Part shown: positions 27,135 through 34,510 of the stretch, in pieces | Position numbering within the stretch: position 1 is the stretch's first letter | How the letters are laid out: every line of letters begins with the position of its first letter | Assembly: GCF_014698475.1 (NCBI RefSeq) | Contig: NZ_JACJTB010000030.1 | Coordinates: forward strand, 18,975 to 82,974 | Source of the DNA: Nostoc spongiaeforme FACHB-130 | GTDB taxonomy: Bacteria; Cyanobacteriota; Cyanobacteriia; Cyanobacteriales; Nostocaceae | Direction: 5' to 3' | DNA: 64,000 nt | Notes under the pieces: generated by a model | What the model was told of the DNA's origin: nothing | The model's input: the letters and a program-made list of their open reading frames with translations, nothing else | The model's database searches: none | Made by a program: the position numbers and the translations under genes

Positions 27135-27285
27135 CACTGTATTTCTCCTGAAAAAATCGATTAAGGGTGCAGTGTAAAGGATGAAATCGCAAATTATTCC
27201 TTTATTTTTACCCTTTTTCATCCTTTATCCTTATTAATATGATTTAGTCAAATAACTTAACTAATCTTGACTTTTTCTGACTATT

Positions 27286-27816
27286 TTAAAAAGCCAACCA
27301 AGTTAAGTATGAGAGAATTAATCCAATAGCAGCGATCGCCACCCAAATAAAGCGATTATCTTTGGTATTAACTTGGCTGAGATCAACAAATTCCTGTTCA
27401 GCAGGTTTTTTCTTGACGGAAGATTTGGGGGTATTAGTCGCCACCCGCATTTTCGATTCATTATCTGATAATGTACCCAAATCGGGAATCTCCGTCATCC
27501 ATTCGCTGGGTCGTTTCAGCTTTGGTGCTTGTAAAATGTAGAGCAATCGCCGAGCTTGTTTATTCGTTTCGGAATAGGGATGGCGTTGTAGTTGTTTGCA
27601 AAGTGCGATCGCTTCTTCATTTCTGCCGGCTGCTTCATAAGCTGTTACTAGCCACAGTTGAGCTTCTCCCCCTAAGCGAGAATTCCGCGCTAACAAGGCG
27701 CTGGCCTTTTCCAGATTTTCAATCGCTTCCCGATACTGCCCATTTTCAAAGGCAATTCTTCCAGCTTGGTAACGCTTTCTGGCAATTTCTAAACTTTGTT
27801 CACTCACGTTTTGCAT
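27286..27816 (-). CDS. TPR protein with C-terminal membrane anchor
   Basis: 176 residues. Two to three TPR-like helices pairs at ~8-95 (ARKRYQAGRIAFENGQYREA, AQLWLVTAYEAAGRNEEAIA), a Lys/Pro-rich linker, and a terminal hydrophobic helix (~156-174, FIWVAIAAIGLILSYLTWLA) typical of a tail anchor. The TPRs would face the cytoplasm. Same strand as the DUF3153 gene 150 bases away, so the two may be cotranscribed and act at the same membrane site. No enzymatic motif. Confidence 0.78.
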   Translation of the reverse strand: MQNVSEQSLEIARKRYQAGRIAFENGQYREAIENLEKASALLARNSRLGGEAQLWLVTAYEAAGRNEEAIALCKQLQRHPYSETNKQARRLLYILQAPKLKRPSEWMTEIPDLGTLSDNESKMRVATNTPKSSVKKKPAEQEFVDLSQVNTKDNRFIWVAIAAIGLILSYLTWLAF

Positions 27817-27967
27817 ATTAAATCAGCACTGCTTTAATTTTGCCAACGCCAGTAATCTTTTTGTAATCTTTTCAAAACCTGGCAATCTTCAAGTAAATAA
27901 GCTTTTACAATTCTAACTAGAAGTCATCTGTAAAAACCCTTAATTATGCAATGCAGGTGAGCAAAAT

Positions 27968-28381
27968 ATGGTAGATATCAAGCTTTCTCAACTGAATTGG
28001 TTAGGAGCCGGAATCACTTTGGTATTGATGAGTACCGTAATTACTCCAGCTTCAGCCCAACAAGTGATTGTGATTGATCGCAGCAATCCTTTTAGCGTCA
28101 GTCAGCCGCCTGCTGTTGGTTCTTTTATTTATGGTAGTCCGATTCCCACGCCTATGCCCGTAGATCCCACAACAGGGCTTTTACCTAGCCGCACCATCTA
28201 CCCCAATTATTATCCCCAAGTCAGGTACGACAGGTTCAATAATTCCACGCTGGTGAATCCGACTTTGATTAATCCCATTATTAAAGATTCCACAATCGTG
28301 AATCCAGTGATTATCAATAATTCCTGGCAACGGACACCATTTAGAGGGCGATCGCGGGTGATTATCACTCATCCTTGGTAA
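27968..28381 (+). CDS. Secreted Asn/Pro/Ile-rich protein
   Basis: 137 residues with a signal peptide (hydrophobic core ~11-25, cleavage near ASA-QQ at ~30). The mature part is rich in Pro, Asn, Ile and Val and contains a short repeat: NPTLINPIIKDSTIVNPVI. It ends in a basic segment (RGRSRVIITHPW). No domain recognised. The VNPTLINPI-type repeat could form short beta strands. It is divergent from the TPR gene upstream and convergent with argB. Confidence 0.65.
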   Translation: MVDIKLSQLNWLGAGITLVLMSTVITPASAQQVIVIDRSNPFSVSQPPAVGSFIYGSPIPTPMPVDPTTGLLPSRTIYPNYYPQVRYDRFNNSTLVNPTLINPIIKDSTIVNPVIINNSWQRTPFRGRSRVIITHPW

Positions 28382-28467
28382 TGATGTTAATCCTTTGTCA
28401 TTAGTCATTAGTCATTTGTTACACCAAAGAACACAGGACAAATGACAAAGGACAAATGACCAATAAC

Positions 28468-29361
28468 TTAAGCAAAGTGAGAACCAGAAATCATTGTCCC
28501 GATCCCAACATCGGTAAAGATTTCCAGTAGCAGTGCGTGAGGTAGACGACCATCGATGATGTGTGCAGCCCTGACTCCTTGAGCGAGCGATCGCACACAA
28601 CAATTAACTTTGGGGATCATCCCGCCACTGACTACACCACTAGCAATCAATTCCCTCGCTTCCCGAATATCCACTTTGGGAATCAACGTTGATGGGTCTT
28701 TATAATCTTTTAAAATCCCTCTAGTATCGGTCAGCAAAATTAACTTTTCTGCCCCCAGCGCCGCCGCAATTTCCCCCGCAATGGTATCTGCGTTAATGTT
28801 ATAAGCCTGTCCCGAATCATCGGCGGCGACACTTGACACTACTGGAATATAACCATTACTCGACAGAGTTTCTAAAATTTTGATATTAACACCGCTAACT
28901 TCACCTACAAAGCCGATGCCTTCTTGACCTTGGGGACGGGCGGTAATTAAGTGACCATCTTTGCCACATAGCCCCACAGCCATACCACCGGCTTGGTTAA
29001 TCAAAGCCACAATTTCTTTATTTACCCGACCAACTAACACCATTTCCACAACATCCATTGTGGCAGCGTCAGTAACTCGTAAACCATTCTTAAATTGTGG
29101 TTCAATGCCTAATTTATCTAACCAACTGTTAATTTCTGGGCCGCCACCGTGAACAAGAATGGGACGCAAACCAACACAAGATAAAAAGACAATATCGCGG
29201 ATTACCTTGTCTTTGAGGGTGCTGTCTTTCATCGCCGCACCACCATATTTCACAACAACAGTACGTCCCGCGAATTGTTGAATGTAGGGTAGTGCTTCGC
29301 TGAGTACCCGCACACGGGTGGCTTCAGCTTGCCTGATATACTCAGTATCGTTGACCATCAT
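28468..29361 (-). CDS. argB: Acetylglutamate kinase
   Basis: Phosphorylates N-acetyl-L-glutamate, the controlled step of arginine synthesis. 297 residues, standard length. Motifs: [13 protein letters not shown] (Lys of the first loop), LVHGGGPEI (GGG loop), [30 protein letters not shown] and [10 protein letters not shown]. The N-terminal helix ([20 protein letters not shown]) is the extra helix that in cyanobacteria and plants supports hexamer formation and arginine/PII control. PII binding is therefore expected from family knowledge. Two adjacent ATGs (29361, 29358) are possible. The upstream 300 bases hold dispersed repeats. Confidence 0.96.
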   Translation of the reverse strand: MMVNDTEYIRQAEATRVRVLSEALPYIQQFAGRTVVVKYGGAAMKDSTLKDKVIRDIVFLSCVGLRPILVHGGGPEINSWLDKLGIEPQFKNGLRVTDAATMDVVEMVLVGRVNKEIVALINQAGGMAVGLCGKDGHLITARPQGQEGIGFVGEVSGVNIKILETLSSNGYIPVVSSVAADDSGQAYNINADTIAGEIAAALGAEKLILLTDTRGILKDYKDPSTLIPKVDIREARELIASGVVSGGMIPKVNCCVRSLAQGVRAAHIIDGRLPHALLLEIFTDVGIGTMISGSHFA

Positions 29362-29431
29362 GGTTGAGATTTTAAACCTATGCAGTCAGTGTAGAAGACT
29401 TTTTCACTGGTCACAATCTCTTGCTTGGAAG

Positions 29432-29636
29432 TGCTGAGTATTGAGTGCTGAGTGCTGAGTAAAAATCCTAGTATCTAGTCAAGAGTCCCTGTTTCATATT
29501 TGGTAGTGATATGTTCTCATAAGTAGCTAACTTGTAAAAATGAACTCTCAAGTTTTTTGAGCTTATACCAGTTCTGTATGAAGATGCACAGAATCTGAAG
29601 AAACGAACCGCCAAGAGCGCCAAGAGCGCCAAGAGT
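29432..29636. repeat. Dispersed TGCTGAGT repeats and CGCCAAGAG tandem
   Basis: The 296-base gap between argB and aroK holds no gene. It contains GTGCTGAGTATTGAGTGCTG (three units of the AGTGCTGAGT family, 29431-29460) and a threefold 9-bp tandem CGCCAAGAG (29609-29635). Confidence 0.6.
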
Positions 29637-29657
29637 CTAGAGTTTATTGGAGATCGC

Positions 29658-30218
29658 TCAATTTTCTACATTCTGGTGAGATGCAGTAGTTTTCAACACG
29701 CTAGGAATGGCTGCCATCACTCTGTTAGCGATTTGCTCTGGTGTTTCACCTTCTTTGACGATGATGTGTAAATCAGCCTGGGCGTAGAGTGGTTGGCGTT
29801 GTTCGAGGAGCGATCGCAGTTTACCTTGGGGATCAGGATCTTGCAGTAATGGTCTTGTGGTATCTTCTGCCAAGCGGGTGTAGAGTAGTTCTACGGGTAC
29901 ATCTAGCCACACAATTAAACCGTGACGCAAGTAGCTCCAATTTTCTCGCCGCAGCACAATGCCGCCACCTGTAGCTACAGTTAATTTAATATGGGCGCTA
30001 ATTTGTGCCAATACATCACTTTCCAACTGGCGAAATGCAGCTTCTCCTTCTTCGGCAAATAACTGATTGATGGATCTACCTGTGGCTTGAGTAATCACAT
30101 CATCAGTATCTACAAACCCATAACCCAACTGCTGTGCTAGTAAACGTCCTACCGTTGTTTTACCAGCGCCCATCATGCCAATCAAGTACAGGCTGACTCC
30201 TTGCAATAAGCTGCTCAT
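29658..30218 (-). CDS. aroK: Shikimate kinase
   Basis: 186 residues. Phosphorylates shikimate to shikimate-3-phosphate in aromatic amino acid synthesis. Walker A is LIGMMGAGKTTVGRLLA (residues ~12-28); DTDDVI binds shikimate and Mg; VATGGGIVLR is the conserved Walker-B-like glycine loop; RPLL begins the lid; RQPLYAQAD follows the adenine contacts. Length is slightly above the family average owing to a C-terminal extension. It is flanked on both sides by repeats, so it is likely transcribed alone. AroK versus AroL cannot be distinguished. Confidence 0.94.
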   Translation of the reverse strand: MSSLLQGVSLYLIGMMGAGKTTVGRLLAQQLGYGFVDTDDVITQATGRSINQLFAEEGEAAFRQLESDVLAQISAHIKLTVATGGGIVLRRENWSYLRHGLIVWLDVPVELLYTRLAEDTTRPLLQDPDPQGKLRSLLEQRQPLYAQADLHIIVKEGETPEQIANRVMAAIPSVLKTTASHQNVEN

Positions 30219-30221
30219 ACA

Positions 30222-30385
30222 ATTTTAGATTTGAAATTTTAGATTTTGGATTGGGAATTACTGTTTGCGTCTTGGCTTGCCGTTAACTTATACCAAATTG
30301 AAGAATGATTGCGACAAATGAATTGCCCAAAAGCTTACCAGTAAAGCCTGCCTCAATCCAAAATCTAAAATCTAAAATCCAAAAT
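30222..30385. repeat. CCAAAATCTAAAAT repeats in inverted arrangement
   Basis: TTTTAGATTTGAAATTTTAG near 30222-30252 and CAATCCAAAATCTAAAATCT near 30354-30385 are complementary and could form a long AT-rich stem around a ~100-base loop. Same repeat family as 23.6 and 32.8 kb. The gap upstream of aroK contains no gene. Confidence 0.65.
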
Positions 30386-30453
30386 GGTATTATCCTTTCA
30401 ACTACGCTCGCCAGTCGCTTTACTCCAGTAAATTCTCAACTCCTCACTTTACT

Positions 30454-32097
30454 TTAAATCTCGGCATTCAAGCGACTTTGTTTGATATGGTTTTTCAGGT
30501 GGGCTGCAAAAATAGTCTGACTCATTAAAAAGTAGCTTTCTTGTTCGTCACTTAATTTCAAGTTTTCCTCAATTAACCGTTCAACGATATACTCCATTAA
30601 CACCACAGTTAGCGAAAAGCTAGAAGCTTGTTGTTCGATGGGCGTAGGTGTAGTTTTTTCCAATAGCGATCGCTTATGCAACAAATCTACAGCTTCTAAG
30701 ATTAATCTTTGCGACAGTCTAGGCGACAATCCTGGTATGGTGTTTTTCTGCAATTGTCGCACTGAAACAGCATTTTTATTCATTGCCAACCAGTACATCA
30801 TGTGCTTTTCTAACTGCGACAACCGATTAAACTGTTGGTCTAATATAGTGCGAATTTCCCCAAAAACTACGGTTCCTTGCTGAATAAACTCATCAACATT
30901 ACCCCCAAATAAATCTTGAATTGTTGTCGCTACTAATTTCAGAAATAAGGGGTTGCCTGCATATTGTTCTGACAAGATGCGGAATTTTTCTGCTGATATA
31001 TTGAATAACCCTTTATACTTCAGCAGTGACAGACTTTCTGATTGATTTAAACCAGTTAATTTGAACGATCGCACAGGTAATGTGTTACCCTCTAAAGCTG
31101 CTATCTCTGGAGTTTTTTCTCGGCTGGTTAATAGTAAGCAACTTTGATGTTGAGACTCACCTATTCGCCTGATCAGTTCACCATAGATTTCATAGCCTGA
31201 ACGATATTGAATTTGCGGCAGGATAAAAGCCGGAACATGATTCTTTATCCCTTGGTGACTAACTGTTAAATTCGCATCAATATCATTACTCGCTAAAACC
31301 GCATCTAAATTATCTAAAATAATTAAACATTTATTATGGCGCAGAAAATCTATCAATTGAGAGATGCGTCCTTCTATAGTTTCTGCAATTACTATCTCTG
31401 GTGTGGGCGATAAAGTCTGAATTAACTGTTCAATTATCTGCTCTGGGGTAGGGGAAAGACGTAGCGATCGCCAGATAACATAATCGAACTGATGTTTAAT
31501 TTCTTGTGCCAACTTCACCGAGAAAGCAGTCTTACCAATCCCACCCATCCCTAATAGTAAGAGCAAGCGACAACCTTCTTGCAAAACCCATTGCTGAGTT
31601 TTTGCGAGTTCTGTGGTGCGACCATGAAAAATACTAACATCAATTGCTTCACCCCAATCTTGAACCAACGTAGCAGGAGTTTTGACTAACTCTATCTGTT
31701 GAGTTGTTTGTGTTTGTTGGGGAATAATGGCGGCTGGTAATTGAAACCTGATTTTCTTATACCCAGCTTTCTCAAGTAAATAAGTTACACGGCTCCAATT
31801 TTTCACTTTCACTGAGTAGCCAGCAGCATTACTCAGCATTTCTTCTATATACTTGTATAAACCATTAGACAAATAAACTCTCACAGTACTACTACTGCGA
31901 CTTTGATAAACTATACTGGCAATTTCCGCCGGACTACAACCACACAGTAAACCTCTCAAAAATTTCTTTTCTACAGGTGTTAAAGCCTTACCCTTTGTTG
32001 AAGCTAAATCTACGTATAACTTTTCTAACTCCCAATTATTTTTAGCCTCAAAAAATTCCTCTTCTGCCTGATTTGCATCTGGTGTTATCATTACCAT
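30454..32097 (-). CDS. STAND NTPase (NB-ARC type) with N-terminal HTH, no C-terminal repeats
   Basis: 547 residues. The N-terminal ~115 residues form a helix-turn-helix-like effector/adaptor region (LTPVEKKFLRGLLCGCSPAE, the type seen at the start of many cyanobacterial STAND proteins). The NB-ARC ATPase follows at ~165-420: Walker A LLGMGGIGKTAFSVKLA, Walker B CLIILDNLDAV, sensor LLLTSREKTPE, GNPLFLKLVA. A winged-helix segment (~430-510) ends the protein. WD40 or TPR sensor repeats usual for STAND proteins are absent, so either it is naturally short or its sensor was lost. STAND proteins act in signalling or antiviral defence; the role here is unknown. Confidence 0.8.
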   Translation of the reverse strand: MVMITPDANQAEEEFFEAKNNWELEKLYVDLASTKGKALTPVEKKFLRGLLCGCSPAEIASIVYQSRSSSTVRVYLSNGLYKYIEEMLSNAAGYSVKVKNWSRVTYLLEKAGYKKIRFQLPAAIIPQQTQTTQQIELVKTPATLVQDWGEAIDVSIFHGRTTELAKTQQWVLQEGCRLLLLLGMGGIGKTAFSVKLAQEIKHQFDYVIWRSLRLSPTPEQIIEQLIQTLSPTPEIVIAETIEGRISQLIDFLRHNKCLIILDNLDAVLASNDIDANLTVSHQGIKNHVPAFILPQIQYRSGYEIYGELIRRIGESQHQSCLLLTSREKTPEIAALEGNTLPVRSFKLTGLNQSESLSLLKYKGLFNISAEKFRILSEQYAGNPLFLKLVATTIQDLFGGNVDEFIQQGTVVFGEIRTILDQQFNRLSQLEKHMMYWLAMNKNAVSVRQLQKNTIPGLSPRLSQRLILEAVDLLHKRSLLEKTTPTPIEQQASSFSLTVVLMEYIVERLIEENLKLSDEQESYFLMSQTIFAAHLKNHIKQSRLNAEI

Positions 32098-32562
32098 TAT
32101 TGATGTATTTTATATAACCCCGAAAATATCCTAACTATTATTCGATGAAGTCAGAATAAATCAAAATTAAATTTATAACGAATTTGCTAACTGTTGTTAG
32201 GTGACTTGGAAGTTATTACTTAGATATCTTTAGACTTAACGGAATTTTTATAAAGCTTGTTTGAAACTTTAAGCAACCAAACTCAGTCAACATAAATCTA
32301 CGTAACTTTTGGTCTGTACTGTGAGAATTTTTAGATTGGCATCCCACTGTGTTTTCAACATCACATTATTGGAATTCTAAAGTTCTTGGAAACTAGCTTC
32401 TCATCAATAACTTTTGCCAAGCAAGGTGTAAAAAATGACTGAATTTTTGAGCTTGTCAGAACTAAGCTTTGCAAAATTTAAGGTATAAACACCAAAACCG
32501 ATGCGTAATCTACCGGAATCAGCCCGAATAAATTAATTGTGGTGTGTTAAGAGGCATCAACC

Positions 32563-32763
32563 ATGACTCGAATTCGTGACGTTGTACATCAAGCTTTAGC
32601 AACTGGCTATCTAACGGTTGAAGCAGAAAACCAATTGCGCCATTTATTGACTACCCGCTATGACTTAGAAGATTTCAATGCTTTTATGTCATTACAGGAA
32701 GCGGCGATGAATGGCCAAGTCAAGCAAGAATCGCGTGAAAGAAGTGTGAAATGTGAAGTCTGA
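32563..32763 (+). CDS. Small conserved-type cyanobacterial protein (66 residues)
   Basis: MTRIRDVVHQALATGYLTVE then AENQLRHLLTTRYDLEDFNA, ending with a basic tail. It is mostly helical, without membrane span. The first ~50 residues have the look of a small folded domain repeated in several cyanobacterial hypothetical proteins, but I do not know its function. The 465-base upstream gap back to the STAND gene is AT-rich and shows no gene, so it probably holds two divergent promoters. Confidence 0.65.
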   Translation: MTRIRDVVHQALATGYLTVEAENQLRHLLTTRYDLEDFNAFMSLQEAAMNGQVKQESRERSVKCEV

Positions 32764-32794
32764 AGTTTGTAGACTGACTTGAAAGTGCTGAGTG

Positions 32795-32900
32795 AATCAA
32801 TTTTGGATTTTAAATTTTGGATTTTAGATTAGGAAACTCTTTCAATCTAAAATCGGCAATCCAAAATCTAAAATTCTTCTGCCTCCTGCCTCCTGCTCCT
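32795..32900. repeat. Inverted AATTTTGGATTTTA repeats
   Basis: AATTTTGGATTTTAAATTTT (32800) is answered by CAATCCAAAATCTAAAATTC (32853-32875), followed by GCCTCCTGCCTCCTGCTCC pyrimidine-rich repeat. This forms a hairpin between two convergent genes and may end transcription. Confidence 0.6.
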
Positions 32901-32911
32901 AATCTACTCAA

Positions 32912-33610
32912 TCACTTGCGTGGTTTTTCATCATCCCCAAATTCATCATCCTCAAAAAATGACCAGTCATCGTCATCATTAGTATTTTTGGGTTCGTCTT
33001 CAGGCTGTTTGTAGGGGGGAATAATCACGCGGTAGTCAGCATCATAAACTGATTCTGTTTTGCCTGCCGCCGTGTTTTTTGGTTCGCGGTAGCTGTAAGA
33101 GTAGGTCGAACCAGACTTAGAAGCAGTTTTAGGTTCTGGCTGGCGTTCTTCTGGTTCAAAATTGCGTTCTGGCTGAGTTTTTGGTTTGCTTGGAGGCGCT
33201 GGTTCTGACTGTTCTGCAAAATCCCAATCATCGTTATTATTGCTTGTTTCCCAATCATCAAATTCTTCACTCTCAGCCGTCTGATTTGACCTAGAGGATG
33301 ATGGTGGAGTATAAGGTTGAGATTGAGGTTCTTCTCTACGCGGTGTGGTGACACGTCTCGGAGTGACTCGTGATTTGGGGGATACTTGCGGTTGCCCTGC
33401 AAAATAACTTGATAATTTAAATAAAGTAGTAATCAATACAGATGTCAACGCACCCGCAGTAGTAATGAATAATATCCACATCGCTAGGGGTAATGGTTGA
33501 GTACGCACCCCCAAAAATACTAACGATATGGCAGGCGACCAGTTCTGCACTAACAAAAGTGTTAGTCCTCCTAGTATTGCCACTAATAAAATTAAGCGAA
33601 GTACAGCCAT
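32912..33610 (-). CDS. LapA/DUF1049 domain membrane protein with acidic tail
   Basis: About 232 residues. Two N-terminal membrane helices (MAVLRLILLVAILGGLTLLL, ~1-20; LAMWILFITTAGALTSVLI, ~42-62) match the LapA/DUF1049 fold. The remaining ~160 residues are disordered and rich in Pro, Ser, Glu and Asp, ending in a very acidic segment (DDDDWSFFEDDEFGDDE). E. coli LapA helps control lipopolysaccharide assembly; the cyanobacterial role is unknown. The ATG at 33610 is preferred over a TTG at 33616. The upstream region carries AAAAGGCAAAAGTT repeats. Confidence 0.75.
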   Translation of the reverse strand: MAVLRLILLVAILGGLTLLLVQNWSPAISLVFLGVRTQPLPLAMWILFITTAGALTSVLITTLFKLSSYFAGQPQVSPKSRVTPRRVTTPRREEPQSQPYTPPSSSRSNQTAESEEFDDWETSNNNDDWDFAEQSEPAPPSKPKTQPERNFEPEERQPEPKTASKSGSTYSYSYREPKNTAAGKTESVYDADYRVIIPPYKQPEDEPKNTNDDDDWSFFEDDEFGDDEKPRK

Positions 33611-33616
33611 AAACAA

Positions 33617-33868
33617 GGCAAAAGTTAAAAGGCAAAAGTTAAAAGTTATTTAGGTCAATGAAAACAAAAGGTAAGAGTAAAAAGGTAAGAATTCAGGAGT
33701 CAGAATTCAGGAGCCAGAAGGCTTAAAGAATGAGGAACAATATTTGAGAAATCAATCTACTGATTTACTACTGGACTTTATTATTCTGACTTCTGACTCC
33801 TGAGTGCTGAATTCTTACTAAAAAAGTAAAAGACAGTCTATCTTACTTTTACCCTTTTACTTTTACCT
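33617..33868. repeat. AAAAGGCAAAAGT and AATTCAGGAGTC repeats, inverted
   Basis: The gap between ubiX and the LapA-like gene is filled with GGCAAAAGTTAAAAGGCAAA, the pair AGAATTCAGGAGTCAGAATT and its complement TTCTGACTCCTGAGTGCTGA ~100 bases later, and TACTTTTACCTTTT units complementary to the first. No gene is seen. The arrangement can form nested hairpins. Confidence 0.6.
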
Positions 33869-33870
33869 TT

Positions 33871-34491
33871 TTACTTCCTTCCTTGCCATCGTTGAATGGG
33901 GATGCAGTCAATCTCCAATTGATCTAAAGTCCTGGCAACAACGAAATCTACCAAATCATCGATAGTTTGCGGGTTGTGATACCAAGCGGGAATAGCTGGC
34001 ACAACTCTTACTCCTGCTTCTGCCAAGGTGGTTAAGTTCCGCAGATGAATCAGGCTAAAGGGAGTTTCACGGGGGACAATCACTAGTTTACGCCCTTCTT
34101 TGAGTTGGACATCAGCAGCCCTTTCCAATAAGTCGGAACTCAAGCCAGCAGCTATCTTGGCAACTGTACTCATACTACAGGGAATAATAATCATCCCCAA
34201 AGTGCGAAAGGAGCCACTGGCGATATTGGCTCCCACATCACTCCAAGGATGACAGCGTAGTTTGCCTGCAACGGCTACTCCTGCTTGTTCGCGCCAGAAT
34301 TGCTCTTGTTGAGTTGGTTCGGCTGGCATTTTAATTTCCTGTTCTGCTTGCCAAACCATGTAACTTGATTTAGAGGCAACTAATTCAATTTCATAGTCAG
34401 CAGCAAGCAAGTATTTAAGAGCGCGGACGGCATAAATTAGCCCAGATGCTCCTGATACGCCAATGATTAAAGGCTTGGTGTGATGTGACAC
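33871..34491 (-). CDS. ubiX: Flavin prenyltransferase UbiX
   Basis: 206 residues. Makes prenylated FMN, the cofactor of UbiD-type decarboxylases (plastoquinone-related pathway in cyanobacteria). Typical motifs: IIGVSGASGLIYAVRALKYL (FMN-binding glycines), VASKSSYMVW, GANIASGSFRTLGMIIIPCS, MSTVAKIAAGLSSDLLERAA, LVIVPRETPFSLIHLRN (Arg-Glu motif) and PAIPAWYHNP near the end. It follows the RNase R-family gene by 19 bases on the same strand, so an operon is likely. Confidence 0.93.
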   Translation of the reverse strand: MSHHTKPLIIGVSGASGLIYAVRALKYLLAADYEIELVASKSSYMVWQAEQEIKMPAEPTQQEQFWREQAGVAVAGKLRCHPWSDVGANIASGSFRTLGMIIIPCSMSTVAKIAAGLSSDLLERAADVQLKEGRKLVIVPRETPFSLIHLRNLTTLAEAGVRVVPAIPAWYHNPQTIDDLVDFVVARTLDQLEIDCIPIQRWQGRK

Positions 34492-34510
34492 GCGATTTTC
34501 TTAACAAAAC

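Noticed and set aside
29432..29636. Regulatory site for argB
   Set aside because: The repeats are of the dispersed AGTGCTGAGT family seen at unrelated genes, so a specific operator role is not supported.
33025..33402. Alternative frame within the LapA-like gene
   Set aside because: It is Lys/Asn-rich by composition of the other frame and lacks any domain; the real frame has two membrane helices and an acidic tail.
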